Of a stretch of 64,000 bases of DNA, positions 35,011 through 46,037 are shown piece by piece (position 1 is the stretch's first letter; each line of letters starts with the position of its first letter). The notes under the pieces were generated by a model. The model was not told the DNA's origin. It made no database searches and was given only the letters and a program-made list of their open reading frames with translations. The stretch is from NCBI RefSeq assembly GCF_023715405.1, contig NZ_JAMBOC010000001.1:1984001-2048000 (forward strand), in the 5' to 3' direction. A program made the position numbers and the translations under genes. This DNA is from Solibacillus isronensis. Lineage in GTDB: Bacteria; Bacillota; Bacilli; Bacillales_A; Planococcaceae.

Positions 35011-35664
35011 CTAATCAAAATACGTAATGATTGTTTCGAAGCAGTCTTCAGCAATGATTGTTTCCCCGTACTCTTCAAGGCGGTGCGCTGTAATTTTGGA
35101 AGCAGCTAAATATTCAGTACATAAAGCGATGATATTTCTCGCTTCCTGGCTTTCCAAATCTTTCAAATCTACATATAAATAGTAGTAATCCTCCCATTTA
35201 TACAACACAGATTCTAATCCTAATGGTGCTGCGCGTTTTGCAAGAGGTACTAGTTCGTCAATATCTTTAAATCGGAATCGGGCATTTTCAAGCGATTGTT
35301 CTTCTTCTTTTGCAGCTTTGCCAATCGCATTGAAGATCGATTCTTCCATTTCATTTAATTGATCTGATATATGAAGGTCATCTTCAAAGTTGCCTGTCAT
35401 TGAAGAAGTTTCGGAGTCATTACCTACAGACGCGCGTGTAACAACGACTTCCAATCCACTTTCTGAAGCGTTAATATGAATCCAAATTGGACCATCTAAA
35501 TCGAAATAATCATCTGTATTTATTTCACCAATGATATCCCAGAAAAGCTCTTCACCTTTTGCGCGATTGTACCATATTTCTTCGCGAGTATAACCGCGGT
35601 CCTCGATATCACTATACGTAATAAATAATTTTAGCGTATTTTCATTAATGCGTTCGATGTCCAT
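35011..35664 (-). CDS. mecA: Adaptor protein MecA
   Basis: A 217-residue acidic adaptor that brings ComK and other substrates to ClpC. The N-terminal MDIERINENTLKLFITYSDIEDRGY is diagnostic, the acidic linker covers residues 80-120, and the C-terminal Clp-binding domain contains LYVDLKDLES. GGGGGTTGAGG precedes the ATG. It follows spx on the same strand, as in Bacillus, with about 310 bp between. Confidence 0.94.
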   Translation of the reverse strand: MDIERINENTLKLFITYSDIEDRGYTREEIWYNRAKGEELFWDIIGEINTDDYFDLDGPIWIHINASESGLEVVVTRASVGNDSETSSMTGNFEDDLHISDQLNEMEESIFNAIGKAAKEEEQSLENARFRFKDIDELVPLAKRAAPLGLESVLYKWEDYYYLYVDLKDLESQEARNIIALCTEYLAASKITAHRLEEYGETIIAEDCFETIITYFD

Positions 35665-35920
35665 TAGACCTCAACCCCCTTCACAGTCATTGTATAGAAC
35701 GTCGCTTTATTTCCAAGTGGCATACAATATGGCGTTCTATTGCATCGGAACTGAGATACTTTTAAATATTAGAAGTATCTATAACTCTATTGTATGATGG
35801 AATGGATTAAAATGAAAAGGAAAAACATTATTCAGGATAAATAATTTGAATAATTGAAATTGTATTGCACCACTCCATTTAAATCAAGTAATTAAGGTGT
35901 CTTTCTAATATGTTCTAAAA
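35665..35920. other. Upstream region of mecA
   Basis: Spacer between mecA and the spx terminator. It should hold the mecA promoter. A lone ATAGAACG/CGTTCTAT pair about 35 nt apart occurs near 35693-35735, but no periodic array or gene. Confidence 0.45.
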
Positions 35921-35956
35921 TAAAAAAAAGATGCTACAATTGCACAATATGCATCC
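35921..35956 (-). terminator. Terminator of spx
   Basis: Imperfect stem (GATGC/GCATC plus an inner TTG/CAA) followed on the minus strand by eight T. Confidence 0.7.
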
Positions 35957-35977
35957 GTAACATCATGAGCGGTCTAT

Positions 35978-36376
35978 TTAGTTAACCATGCGTTGGGCTT
36001 CTTGCAACTGGTATGCTCGTACTTTACGAGGCAGGAATCGACGAATTTCATCTTCGTTATAACCAACTTGCAGACGTTTTTCATCTAAAATAATCGGACG
36101 ACGTAATAGTCCCGGATATTCCTGAATAAGCTCATATAATCGTTGTAACGGCAATGTTTCAACATCGACATTCAACTTCTGGAAAATTTTCGAACGCGTT
36201 GAGATAATTTCATCTGTACCATCTTCTGTCATTCGTAAAATCTCTTTGATTTCACTAATTGTAAGTGGCTCGGAAAAAATGTTACGTTCTGTATATGGGA
36301 TATCATGTTCCTCTAACCATGCTTTTGCTTTTCGACATGAAGTACAACTTGGTGAAGTAAATAATGTTACTAACAT
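35978..36376 (-). CDS. spx: Redox-sensing transcriptional regulator Spx
   Basis: A 132-residue ArsC-fold protein that binds the RNA polymerase alpha subunit under disulfide stress. The CxxC switch is at Cys10-Cys13 (CTSC), with the RPI segment LLRRPIILD near residue 90 and the C-terminal region bound by SpxH. GGGAGTGAG lies before the ATG. A perfect 23-bp palindrome about 180 bp upstream is a candidate repressor site. Its protease adaptor SpxH is encoded 5 kb away. Confidence 0.95.
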   Translation of the reverse strand: MLVTLFTSPSCTSCRKAKAWLEEHDIPYTERNIFSEPLTISEIKEILRMTEDGTDEIISTRSKIFQKLNVDVETLPLQRLYELIQEYPGLLRRPIILDEKRLQVGYNEDEIRRFLPRKVRAYQLQEAQRMVN

Positions 36377-36553
36377 TGGCTCACTCCCTCTCTAATTGAT
36401 TTCAATTCAATTGCTAGATGTTGCTTCCTGTTATTAAAGAAGCACAAATGTATAAGTAAAACTCAATTTAGAATTAATTTAATTTAAGATTCTGTTCCCA
36501 TTATACATGAATAACCCATGTTTGAATATACAATGTCAACAAATAATTCAACT

Positions 36554-36576
36554 TACGTAATAAATTTTATTACGTA
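36554..36576. promoter_or_regulatory. Perfect 23-bp palindrome between spx and trpS
   Basis: Arms TACGTAATAAA and TTTATTACGTA around a single T: an 11-1-11 dyad with no mismatch. It lies 178 bp upstream of spx and about 250 bp before the trpS promoter. It has no T run and low GC, so it is not a terminator; it has the form of an operator for a dimeric repressor. Confidence 0.55.
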
Positions 36577-36800
36577 TTTCTCTCTAATAGGCACACTTTC
36601 TATAATTTTGTGCCATAACAAATTTTACCCGTATAATAGAAAAATAAAACGTCCTGATTTTCGATATTTTTTCTCATTTAACAAAATGTAATTGAGAAAA
36701 AAATCAGAAAATACAATGTCATTTCATATAATACAATCATCTATTTACTACTATTTCCATTTTCACTTCGTTTTATTCCTGTTTCTTTAAAATAAAACGA

Positions 36801-36830
36801 TTGCTTTCTTTTCAATGATTAAGTTATAAT
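36801..36830 (+). promoter_or_regulatory. Promoter of the trpS T-box transcript
   Basis: TTGCTT (36801-36806), 18-bp spacer, TATAAT (36825-36830). The start point would fall about 12 bp before the T-box stem I. Confidence 0.6.
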
Positions 36831-36849
36831 CCTTTCAAGATTATAAAAA

Positions 36850-38285
<1,436 letters not shown>

Positions 38286-38311
38286 AACACCATCCTTCGT
38301 ACAACTATACG

Positions 38312-38350
38312 AAAAACGAACGTGCGATAGAAGAAGCACGTTCGTTTTTT
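38312..38350 (-). terminator. Terminator of fabH-fabF
   Basis: Stem AAAAACGAACGTGC/GCACGTTCGTTTTT with a 10-nt loop, just after the fabF stop. Confidence 0.92.
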
Positions 38351-38359
38351 GTCATTTTA

Positions 38360-39601
38360 TTAATCTGTAAATTTTTTAAATAATAAACAAGCATTATGTC
38401 CGCCGAAACCGAGTGAATTGCTTAACGCATATTCAACTTCCGCTTTTCTTGCGGCATTTGGTACATAATCCAAATCACATTCCGGATCCGGCTCGTGTAA
38501 ATTCATTGTCGGCGGCAAAATACCTTCCTTCAACGCAAGTACCGTAAAGATTGCCTCAATACCGCCTGCTGCACCTAATAAATGGCCTGTCATACTTTTC
38601 GTTGAGCTCATCGCTAATTTATAGGCATGGTCACCAAAAACAGTCTTAACTGCCTGTGTTTCAAATAAGTCATTATATGGTGTACTCGTACCGTGTGCGT
38701 TAATGTAACCAACTTGGTCAGGCGATACTTGTGCATCATCGATTGCCATTTGCATCGCACGTGCTGCACCTTCACCGTTTGGAGCCGGTGCTGTAATATG
38801 ATGGGCATCCCCAGTTGAACCATATCCAACAACTTCACCGTAAATTTTCGCACCGCGCGCTTTTGCATGTTCATACTCTTCCAAAATTAAAATCCCTGCG
38901 CCTTCACCAATAACGAAGCCGTCACGGTTTTTATCGAATGGACGTGATGCAGTTGCCGTGTCCGGATTTAACGATAACGCTGTGTTTGCAACGAAGCCGG
39001 CAACCGCCATTGTTACGATTGGTGCCTCTGCCCCGCCTGTAATCATGACATCCGCATCTCCACGTTCGATTACTTTGAACGCATCCCCAATCGAGTTTGT
39101 TCCTGATGCACAAGCCGTTACAGAACAAGAGTTTACTCCTTTTGCCCCTAGATAAATCGATACTTGTCCAGATGCCATATCCGGAATCATCATCGGTACG
39201 AAGAATGGACTTACACGGCGAACACCGCGCTCCTGGAATGTTAGAAACTGCTGTTCATGTGTTTCCATTCCGCCGATTCCAGAACCGATCCAAACACCTA
39301 CGCGCGGTGCCATTTCTTCGGTAATCGTCAAGTTGGCATCTTTTGCAGCCATCATTGAAGCAGCGACCGCATAATGTGTAAAGCGGTCCATTTTACGTGC
39401 TTCTTTCTTTTCAATATATTCTTCTATATTAAAATCTCTTACTTCAGCGGCTACAGAGACTGGAAATTTGCTCACATCTACACGTGTTAATGGTCCAATA
39501 CCAGACTTGCCTGCAATTACATTTTCCCATGCTTGCTCTGCACTGTTTCCTACTGGCGATACTGCACCGATTCCTGTAACAACAACTCTTCTTTTCTCCA
39601 T
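38360..39601 (-). CDS. fabF: 3-oxoacyl-ACP synthase II
   Basis: The elongating condensing enzyme of type II fatty acid synthesis, 413 residues. The catalytic Cys is in TACASGTNS near residue 164, the two His in [11 protein letters not shown] (about 304) and [11 protein letters not shown] (about 340). It follows fabH after about 130 nt and is probably transcribed from the FapR-controlled fabH promoter. Confidence 0.96.
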   Translation of the reverse strand: MEKRRVVVTGIGAVSPVGNSAEQAWENVIAGKSGIGPLTRVDVSKFPVSVAAEVRDFNIEEYIEKKEARKMDRFTHYAVAASMMAAKDANLTITEEMAPRVGVWIGSGIGGMETHEQQFLTFQERGVRRVSPFFVPMMIPDMASGQVSIYLGAKGVNSCSVTACASGTNSIGDAFKVIERGDADVMITGGAEAPIVTMAVAGFVANTALSLNPDTATASRPFDKNRDGFVIGEGAGILILEEYEHAKARGAKIYGEVVGYGSTGDAHHITAPAPNGEGAARAMQMAIDDAQVSPDQVGYINAHGTSTPYNDLFETQAVKTVFGDHAYKLAMSSTKSMTGHLLGAAGGIEAIFTVLALKEGILPPTMNLHEPDPECDLDYVPNAARKAEVEYALSNSLGFGGHNACLLFKKFTD

Positions 39602-39735
39602 TATTTAACACCCTTTTCTAAGTTAAATTCTTTTCCCTATTTAAAGGTTGATTTCATTTCGGGTCTTTGGCCAATACGATGTCGGTGACGATTTTAGTAT
39701 TCGTTCCATCCTCCCCAACATTCCAATCAACGTGC

Positions 39736-40671
39736 TTATTTACCCCACTTTAATGCAAGTGCTCCCCATGTAAGGCCACCGCCGAAACCTACTAAAACAA
39801 CGATATCATCATCTTTGATTTTTCCTGATTCCAAATCTTCAACGATTGAAATACCGATTGAAGCGGCTGATGTATTGCCGTATTTCTGGATTGTTTTCGA
39901 CATTTTTTCCTCTGGTAAGTCAAGACGCTCTCTCGCGGCTTCCATAATGCGGATGTTCGCTTGATGCGGTACCAAATAATCGACATCTTCCTTCGTCAGG
40001 CCTGCCTTTTCGATTACATTTACTGCTGATTCGCCCATTTGACGAACTGCAAATTTAAATACTTCACGACCATTCATCGCAATATGGTTTTTAGGATTTA
40101 AATAAAGATGCTTTCCGCCTGTTCCGTCAGCTCCAAGTTCGAACGCAAGAATTCCGCGGCCTTCCGAAACTTTGCCGAGAACAGCCGCACTTGCACCATC
40201 GCCAAATAGGACAGCTGTGTTGCGGTCATCCCAATCCACAATTTTCGACAGTTTTTCAACACCTACTACTAATACATATTCATAATTATTGCTCTCAATA
40301 AATTGTTTTGCAATAGCCGTTCCATAAATAAATCCTGAGCATGCAGCGGACACATCCATTGCGCCACATCCCGATATTCCAAGTCGTTCTTGAATTTGAC
40401 ACGCTACACTCGGGAAATTCTGATCCTGTGTAACCGTCGCAACAACGATTAGACCAATTTGATCTGGTGTTATACCTGCATTTTCAATAGCTTGCACTGC
40501 TGCTTTATATGCTAAATCCGATGTTTCTTCATTCTCAGCGATAAAACGGTTTTCAATACCTGTCCGAGAACGAATCCACTCATCTGATGTATCTAAAACT
40601 TTTTCAAAATCCTTATTTGCTATAGCTTTTTCCGGAACATATTTCCCCATCCCTATAATACCGGCATTCAT
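39736..40671 (-). CDS. fabH: 3-oxoacyl-ACP synthase III
   Basis: It starts fatty acid synthesis from acyl-CoA and malonyl-ACP. 311 residues; catalytic Cys in AACSGFIYG near residue 112, His in VPHQANIRI near 237 and Asn in YGNTSAAS near 267. The ATG at 40671 follows GGGGG at 7 nt; an upstream in-frame start at 40695 overlaps the ribosome site region. A FapR operator lies immediately downstream of its -10 box. Confidence 0.96.
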   Translation of the reverse strand: MNAGIIGMGKYVPEKAIANKDFEKVLDTSDEWIRSRTGIENRFIAENEETSDLAYKAAVQAIENAGITPDQIGLIVVATVTQDQNFPSVACQIQERLGISGCGAMDVSAACSGFIYGTAIAKQFIESNNYEYVLVVGVEKLSKIVDWDDRNTAVLFGDGASAAVLGKVSEGRGILAFELGADGTGGKHLYLNPKNHIAMNGREVFKFAVRQMGESAVNVIEKAGLTKEDVDYLVPHQANIRIMEAARERLDLPEEKMSKTIQKYGNTSAASIGISIVEDLESGKIKDDDIVVLVGFGGGLTWGALALKWGK

Positions 40672-40718
40672 ATAATAGCCCCCTTGTTTTCTCATGAATC
40701 AAAAAATATAACTAATTA

Positions 40719-40735
40719 TTAGTAGTTGGTACTAA
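40719..40735 (-). promoter_or_regulatory. FapR operator
   Basis: TTAGTA-GTTGG-TACTAA is a perfect inverted repeat with a 5-bp centre, matching the known FapR site of Bacillales (TTAGTA-N5-TACTAA). FapR represses fab genes and is released by malonyl-CoA. Confidence 0.9.
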
Positions 40736-40763
40736 TTATAGAACATAATTATTTTTAACACAA
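40735..40763 (-). promoter_or_regulatory. Sigma A promoter of fabH-fabF
   Basis: On the minus strand TTGTGT (40758-40763), a 17-bp spacer, and TATAAT (40735-40740). The FapR operator abuts the -10 box, so bound FapR would block initiation. Confidence 0.8.
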
Positions 40764-41129
40764 TTAAAATTTCCGGAAAAAGAGGGATTGGGGATTTATT
40801 CTTGTTTTTTCTTTCAATTAAAATGGCTATACTAATTGATAAAACATCTGGATGAAAATTGAATAACGGACAGCAGTATTCGTTCATTTCTTACGTTTAA
40901 ACTTTTAAAGAGCGAATGTAAAAAACGTTCCATTATTAGACAAACAACTTCGAGCTAATCTTCTCTTTTTCCGTGTTAATTCCTACTTAAAAAAGCAATA
41001 AAAACAAGCATTTATGACAACTTGAAGAATAATTTGATTCGCCCTTTTAATTTGATGAATGCTTGTGGTATGATATTGAAGATGTAATTTCACAATAACG
41101 TTATAAATAAGTTCAATGAGGTGAATTTG
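40764..41129. other. Spacer between fabH and the DUF2929-like gene
   Basis: About 365 bp between divergent genes. The sequence TGGTATGAT near 41069 resembles an extended -10 for the rightward gene. I see no further feature. Confidence 0.4.
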
Positions 41130-41327
41130 ATGCAATATATCATTACGTTCTTTTGGTCATTCTTATTAGTTTCAATGCTAAACTATGTAGTAAGTTCTGT
41201 ATTAAGTGTAGATTTTAACTTCATGAATGGCGTAATCGTATCATTAGTATTCAGCGTATTAGTTATTATTATCGCTGCAATCATTCCAAACGAATCAACT
41301 CCAGAAGCAGAAGCAGAGCATCATTAA
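41130..41327 (+). CDS. Small membrane protein (DUF2929-like)
   Basis: A 65-residue protein with two hydrophobic helices joined by VDFNFMNG and an acidic tail. The pattern FFWSFLL...SSVLSVDFNF...AAIIPNE resembles DUF2929 proteins found near fabH in Bacillus; the match is by eye. The ATG at 41130 is 6 nt after GAGGTG; GTG and TTG codons just before it lie inside the ribosome site. Function unknown. Confidence 0.7.
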   Translation: MQYIITFFWSFLLVSMLNYVVSSVLSVDFNFMNGVIVSLVFSVLVIIIAAIIPNESTPEAEAEHH

Positions 41328-41332
41328 TAGAT

Positions 41333-41375
41333 AACAAGGGGCTGTCCGGTAAAACTACTGGACAGCCCCTTGTTA
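41333..41375. terminator. Terminator of the DUF2929-like gene
   Basis: A 15-bp perfect stem (AACAAGGGGCTGTCC/GGACAGCCCCTTGTT) with a 12-nt loop. Confidence 0.9.
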
Positions 41376-41406
41376 TTTACACCCACTTTTGTGGGGGGCG
41401 CTGACT

Positions 41407-41583
41407 TTATTAGATAAATTCAATACATATTAGAACTTTTATACTTGATATTAGAAAAGTCGCCACGTTTATTTGAACAGTAGCACCTCTTATTAGCACA
41501 AGTGACATTTATATTAAAATTTCCGGCTTTTCTTAGTACTTTTTCATTTATATTAGAACTTTAACCATCCTTATTAGAACATT
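41407..41583 (+). repeat. 21-bp phased repeat array C
   Basis: The motif here is TATTAGAAC. Its G lies at 41413, 41433, 41454, 41475, 41496, (41517), 41536, 41556 and 41577: five steps of 21, two of 20 and one of 19. Several units are degenerate (TTAGCAC, TTAAAAT, TTAGTAC). The array sits between two terminators of convergent genes. Confidence 0.8.
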
Positions 41584-41599
41584 TCAAACCACCAAAAAA

Positions 41600-41626
41600 A
41601 GCTTGTACGCATTTCACGCACAAGCT
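41600..41626 (-). terminator. Terminator of clpB
   Basis: Stem AGCTTGT/ACAAGCT with a CG/CG inner pair and seven A on the plus strand (T run on the minus strand). Confidence 0.85.
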
Positions 41627-41636
41627 GTCTTCAAAC

Positions 41637-43766
41637 TTAATTTAATTTTATTACTAACTCTCCATTTTCCAATGCAATCGATAAACTTCCACCTGCTGTG
41701 ACTTCCCCTTTTAACAGTTCACGGGCAACAATCGTCTCCAAATGGCGTTGGACAAAGCGTTTGAGCGGACGTGCACCAAATTGCGGGTCAATCCCGTGCT
41801 TCACAATCCAGTCCACAACTTCCCCATCAACAGACAGCGTAATTTCCTGTTCTGCGACCCGATCTTGAAGCTGCTTTACATATTTCCAGGCAATCTTATG
41901 GAAGTGCTCATTCGATAATGCATGGAACATAATAATATCGTCCATCCGGTTTAACAGCTCCGGCTTAAAGTGCTGGCGTAATGCTGCTTGAACAAGCTGT
42001 TCCGCTTCTTCTGATGCTTCCAGTAAAAACTGTGAGCCGATATTCGATGTCAAGATGATAACGGTATTCGTAAAATTGACAATCCGTCCTTGGCTATCGG
42101 TAATGCGGCCATCATCAAGTACTTGAAGTAAAATATTCGCGACATCCGGATGCGCCTTTTCGATTTCATCCAACAGTACTACAGCATACGGATTGCGGCG
42201 TACCGCTTCTGTCAGCTGACCACCTTCTTCGTAGCCAATATAGCCTGGAGGAGCTCCGACAAGTCTGGATACAGAATGCTTCTCCATATACTCGCTCATA
42301 TCAATACGGATGAAATGGTCTTCCGAATCGAAAAGTTGTGCGGCCAATGCTTTGGCCAATTCCGTTTTCCCGACACCGGTTGGACCAAGGAACAGGAAGC
42401 TTCCAATCGGCTTATTCGGGTCTTTAATACCGGAACGCGCACGCCAAACTGCTTCCGTTACATAAGTTACCGCATCGTCCTGACCGACTACCCTTTCATG
42501 CAATGTATCTTTTAAACGGAGCAGTTTATCGCGTTCACCTTCAACAAGCTTCGTTACCGGAATCCCTGTCCAGCGTGAAATAATTTTAGCGATTTCTTCT
42601 TCAGTCACTTCTTCACGCAGCATCCGGTTACCTTCCGACTGTTTCAACTGCAGTTCCAGTTCGGCGATTTCCTTTTCAAGCTGTGGTATTTTACTGTACT
42701 GAAGCTCACTTGCCCGCGCTAAATTACTGCCTGAAATAAATAAATCGTCGCGCTCGGCTTCCATTTTTTTCAGTTCATCTTTTTTATCGCGTACAATCTG
42801 TAAACCGTTTTTCTCGAGTTCCCACTGTTCCTTCATTGACTTAATTGAAACTTCCAATGTATCAATTTCATCTGTAATTATTTCAAGACGTTTTTTACTT
42901 GCATCATCTTTTTCTTTTTTCAGTGCCTGCTGCTCAATTTTCAGCTGTGTGAGGCGGCGCATTAACTGATCCAGTTCCTGTGGCATTGAATCGATTTCTA
43001 TGCGGATCATCGCACATGCCTCATCGACAAGATCAATTGCTTTATCCGGTAAAAAGCGGTCTGTAATATAACGGTTCGCCAGTTGAGCCGCTGCAATAAT
43101 CGCGCGGTCATGAATGCGAACACCACGGTGATGTTCTTCAAAACGGTCTTTTATTCCACGTAAAATGGAAACCGTATCTTCAATAGAAGGTTCTCTCACC
43201 ATTACTTGCTGGAAGCGGCGTTCCAATGCAGGATCTTTCTCGATATACATACGGTATTCATCCAATGTTGTTGCTCCAATACAATGCAGTTCACCACGTG
43301 CAAGCATTGGTTTCAGCATATTTCCTGCATCCATTGCTCCGTCCGCTTTTCCTGCACCGACAATTGTATGGATCTCATCGATGAATAAAATAATACGTCC
43401 ATCTGATTCTTTCACTTGCTTTAATACCGATTTCAGCCGCTCTTCAAACTGCCCGCGATACGATGCACCGGCAATTAGTGCACTCATATCCAGTTCATAA
43501 AGCTCCGCATCTTTTAATCCTTCCGGAACATCCTGTCTTACGATACGCTGTGCCAGCCCTTCGACGATCGCTGTTTTACCAACACCTGGCTCACCGATGA
43601 GGACCGGATTGTTTTTTGTTTTACGTGACAGAATACGAATGACGTTCCGGATTTCCTCATCTCGTCCAATAACCGGATCCATCTTACCGTTTTTTACTTG
43701 TTCAATTAAGTTTCGTCCAAATTGCTCTAATGGAGGACGATTATCTTGTGTTTGGTTAAATTGCAT
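41637..43766 (-). CDS. clpB: ClpB disaggregase lacking the N-terminal domain
   Basis: A 709-residue Hsp100 ATPase. AAA1 (Walker [10 protein letters not shown] near residue 60, [13 protein letters not shown] loop), a ~125-residue coiled-coil M domain (about 260-390), AAA2 (GPTGVGKTE) and the C-terminal small domain are all present. The M domain length is that of ClpB rather than ClpC/ClpE, and no ClpP-binding IGF loop is seen. Usual ClpB is about 860 residues; the first ~150, the Clp_N domain, are missing. The ATG at 43766 has a GGGTG site, and a CtsR-overlapped promoter stands directly upstream, so this is the natural start and not a truncation. Confidence 0.9.
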   Translation of the reverse strand: MQFNQTQDNRPPLEQFGRNLIEQVKNGKMDPVIGRDEEIRNVIRILSRKTKNNPVLIGEPGVGKTAIVEGLAQRIVRQDVPEGLKDAELYELDMSALIAGASYRGQFEERLKSVLKQVKESDGRIILFIDEIHTIVGAGKADGAMDAGNMLKPMLARGELHCIGATTLDEYRMYIEKDPALERRFQQVMVREPSIEDTVSILRGIKDRFEEHHRGVRIHDRAIIAAAQLANRYITDRFLPDKAIDLVDEACAMIRIEIDSMPQELDQLMRRLTQLKIEQQALKKEKDDASKKRLEIITDEIDTLEVSIKSMKEQWELEKNGLQIVRDKKDELKKMEAERDDLFISGSNLARASELQYSKIPQLEKEIAELELQLKQSEGNRMLREEVTEEEIAKIISRWTGIPVTKLVEGERDKLLRLKDTLHERVVGQDDAVTYVTEAVWRARSGIKDPNKPIGSFLFLGPTGVGKTELAKALAAQLFDSEDHFIRIDMSEYMEKHSVSRLVGAPPGYIGYEEGGQLTEAVRRNPYAVVLLDEIEKAHPDVANILLQVLDDGRITDSQGRIVNFTNTVIILTSNIGSQFLLEASEEAEQLVQAALRQHFKPELLNRMDDIIMFHALSNEHFHKIAWKYVKQLQDRVAEQEITLSVDGEVVDWIVKHGIDPQFGARPLKRFVQRHLETIVARELLKGEVTAGGSLSIALENGELVIKLN

Positions 43767-43810
43767 AAAGTGCACCCTTTCATTTAGTTTGACCTTTTTT
43801 GATTAATTTA

Positions 43811-43839
43811 ATTATAAGTCAAAGTTGGTCAAACAACAA
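43811..43839 (-). promoter_or_regulatory. clpB promoter with CtsR operator as its spacer
   Basis: On the minus strand TTGTTG (43834-43839), 17-bp spacer, TATAAT (43811-43816). The spacer 43817-43833 is, on the plus strand, AGTCAAA-GTT-GGTCAAA, a full CtsR tandem heptad (RGTCAAA-N3-RGTCAAA). A lone GGTCAAA on the minus strand at 43788-43794 follows the start point. CtsR represses clp genes until heat stress. Confidence 0.9.
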
Positions 43840-43881
43840 ATAATTAAGCTCTGTTTCCTTCGCAAAGATCCTAATAAAAAA

Positions 43882-43911
43882 CGATCACTTTGCCTATACG
43901 CAAAATGACCG
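43882..43911 (-). terminator. Terminator of yitW
   Basis: A 12-bp stem with two mismatches (CGATCACTTTGC/GCAAAATGACCG), followed on the minus strand by a T run. Confidence 0.65.
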
Positions 43912-43939
43912 AATTTCAATTCATTTATTCACTTATTAA

Positions 43940-44254
43940 TTAACGAATGCCTAATGCCATTTTTGCATAGCGGGACATATTGTCTTTAGACCACGCCGGT
44001 TGCCATACGATATCTACTTTTACTTCTTTTACTTCCGGTAATTCGCTAAGTGCAGTTGTTACTTGGTCAACGATAACTGGAGCAAGCGGACAGCCCATTG
44101 ATGTTAATGTCATCGTAACGATTGCTAAGCCCTCATCTGTTAAATCTACTTCATATACTAAGCCTAAGTTGACGATATCAATGCCTAACTCAGGGTCAAT
44201 TACGTTTTCCAATGCACCTAACATACTTTCTTTCATATCGTGATCAATTGCCAT
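43940..44254 (-). CDS. yitW: MIP18/SufT-like Fe-S assembly factor YitW
   Basis: A 104-residue DUF59 protein. Conserved blocks DPELGIDIVNLGLVY and TLTSMGCPLAPVI (with the reactive Cys) are seen. Such proteins help assemble or transfer Fe-S clusters. It is 55 nt downstream of yitV on the same strand, the order known from B. subtilis. Confidence 0.92.
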   Translation of the reverse strand: MAIDHDMKESMLGALENVIDPELGIDIVNLGLVYEVDLTDEGLAIVTMTLTSMGCPLAPVIVDQVTTALSELPEVKEVKVDIVWQPAWSKDNMSRYAKMALGIR

Positions 44255-44309
44255 TTTAAATTTCCCCTTTCGCCATGGTGTTAATGTTAATCATAGCAGA
44301 ACGCATGAT

Positions 44310-45065
44310 TTATGCCAAACAATGCGCCATAAATTGCGTGACTTGCAAAATTCCGTTTCTCGATACCGCATGCCCTGCTTTTCGTTCTGCCAAATAAGTA
44401 ATATGTGCCGCTTTTTTTTCTTTTTCCAGTTGTTCAACATAATCTCGGCTCATATGATAAGGAACGACCGTATCGCGCTCACCATGCCAGAAAATAATCG
44501 GTTTGTTTGCCCATAATTCCTCATGCTGCTCCATATCAAATTTTTGCAGCATTTGAAGCAAGCCTGTTTGCTGTTCTTCAGACAACGGAAATGTTACGCC
44601 TTTTTGCTTTAGATCCTCTACTTGATGGAGGGCCAGTTTCGTATAGCTTGTTGTACCCATACAAATACCTGCCGTTTCAATCCATGGATAGATCGCTAAA
44701 CAGCCTGAAGTGACGATTCCGCCCATTGAAGTTCCGGCAATCCCAACCTTGTTTCCTGCCAAGTTTTTCAGCTTCAATTCTCCATAAATAGTATGTACTT
44801 CTTCCACTGACTTTAATACAATTTTCCAGAAGTTAAAGTTCATCTGGTCTTCCGTCAATTGATTCGAGCGCTCACCATGCATTAACGCATCCGGTAGTAT
44901 AACGCGTACACCCTGTTGCACAAACTGATAAGCGTAATGTAAATTATGTTCCTTTGCGCTTAAAAAACCATGAAGAAAAATAACGACCGGTGTTTGCTCA
45001 TCCATCGTTTCATCATATACATGCAGTAATGGAATGGACTTCCATTGTTCTTTGTCAACTATCAA
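44310..45065 (-). CDS. yitV: Alpha/beta hydrolase YitV
   Basis: A 251-residue serine hydrolase. HGFLSAKEHN forms the oxyanion region, the nucleophile Ser is in GTSMGGIV near residue 115, the acid Asp in HGERDTVVPY and the His in KAGHAVS near the C-terminus. The substrate is unknown. TTG 45065 lies 6-7 nt after GAGGTG, whereas the GTG at 45074 is part of that site, so I take the TTG. Confidence 0.85.
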   Translation of the reverse strand: MIVDKEQWKSIPLLHVYDETMDEQTPVVIFLHGFLSAKEHNLHYAYQFVQQGVRVILPDALMHGERSNQLTEDQMNFNFWKIVLKSVEEVHTIYGELKLKNLAGNKVGIAGTSMGGIVTSGCLAIYPWIETAGICMGTTSYTKLALHQVEDLKQKGVTFPLSEEQQTGLLQMLQKFDMEQHEELWANKPIIFWHGERDTVVPYHMSRDYVEQLEKEKKAAHITYLAERKAGHAVSRNGILQVTQFMAHCLA

Positions 45066-45176
45066 ATTTCTCACCTCTTTGTTTACATTAGCAAAAATTG
45101 GTCAATGTTTCAAAACTTTGACGAATGCTATTTTTGCACGTTACAATTATACCCAGGCTAAAGGAGGCTTACTCTT

Positions 45177-45983
45177 ATGAACGAACATTTAATTGTATTA
45201 GATTTAGACGGCACTTTATTGACGGACGAGAAAAAAATTTCTGCGCTGACAAAGGAAACTTTGTTAAAAGCAAAAGAAGCAGGTCATCAGGTGATGATCG
45301 CGACAGGACGTCCGTATCGTGCGAGTCAGCTTTATTACCAGGAGCTGAGTTTAACAACTCCGATTGTCAATTTCAACGGAGCCCTCATCCACCACCCTAA
45401 AAATCCGATGTGGAAAACGATTCATACAACAGTCAATTTAAGTGTAGTCCATGATGTTGTAGAATCTGTTCATAAATATGAATACGACAACTTAATCGCC
45501 GAAGTAATGGATGACGTGTATCTCCATCGTGAAGATGAAGGTGTGCTTCAGTTGCTGCATATGGGCAACCCGAATATTCTAACAGGCGATCTGAAAAATA
45601 CATTAAAAGAAGACCCGACAAGTTTGCTTATTCAAGCCGATGATGTAAATACACCGATTATCCGCAAACATTTGCAGGATGTTCACGCTGAACTGATCGA
45701 GCACCGACGTTGGGGAGCTCCATTCCCGATTATTGAAATTGTCCATAAAGGGTTAAGTAAAGCAGTAGGCATCGACTATATTGCAAAAGAAATGGGCATT
45801 CCCCGTGAACGCATCATTGCATTTGGCGATGAGGACAACGACTTGGAAATGATTGAATACGCAGGCGTTGGCGTTGCGATGAGTAACGGTATCGACGACT
45901 TGAAAACAATCGCCAATGAAATTACGCTATCGAACAACGAAGACGGCATAGGGAAATTTTTGCAGGACCGATTAAAACTATAA
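45177..45983 (+). CDS. yitU: HAD-superfamily Cof-type phosphatase YitU
   Basis: A 268-residue sugar-phosphate or FMN-type phosphatase of the Cof subfamily (IIB cap). Motif I is LDLDGTLL (Asp10, Asp12), motif II the Thr of MIATGRPYR, motif III Lys in KGLSKAVGI, and motif IV GDEDNDLEM. B. subtilis YitU dephosphorylates the riboflavin precursor ARPP among other substrates. AAAGGAGG precedes the ATG. It is divergent from yitV. Confidence 0.9.
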   Translation: MNEHLIVLDLDGTLLTDEKKISALTKETLLKAKEAGHQVMIATGRPYRASQLYYQELSLTTPIVNFNGALIHHPKNPMWKTIHTTVNLSVVHDVVESVHKYEYDNLIAEVMDDVYLHREDEGVLQLLHMGNPNILTGDLKNTLKEDPTSLLIQADDVNTPIIRKHLQDVHAELIEHRRWGAPFPIIEIVHKGLSKAVGIDYIAKEMGIPRERIIAFGDEDNDLEMIEYAGVGVAMSNGIDDLKTIANEITLSNNEDGIGKFLQDRLKL

Positions 45984-45991
45984 TAAAATAT

Positions 45992-46034
45992 AAACAGCCT
46001 GGAAAAGCATGTTGTCTGCTTCTCCAGGCTGTTT
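45992..46034. terminator. Bidirectional terminator between yitU and the amylase-fold gene
   Basis: Stem AAACAGCCTGGA/TCCAGGCTGTTT with T runs on both strands, between convergent stops. Confidence 0.9.
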
Positions 46035-46037
46035 TAT

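Noticed and set aside
35693..35735. Another TAGAACG array near mecA
   Set aside because: Only one inverted pair is present, with no 21-bp periodicity.
41637..43840. Frameshifted or truncated clpB
   Set aside because: A complete CtsR-promoter, ribosome site and start lie directly upstream, leaving no room for a lost N-domain.
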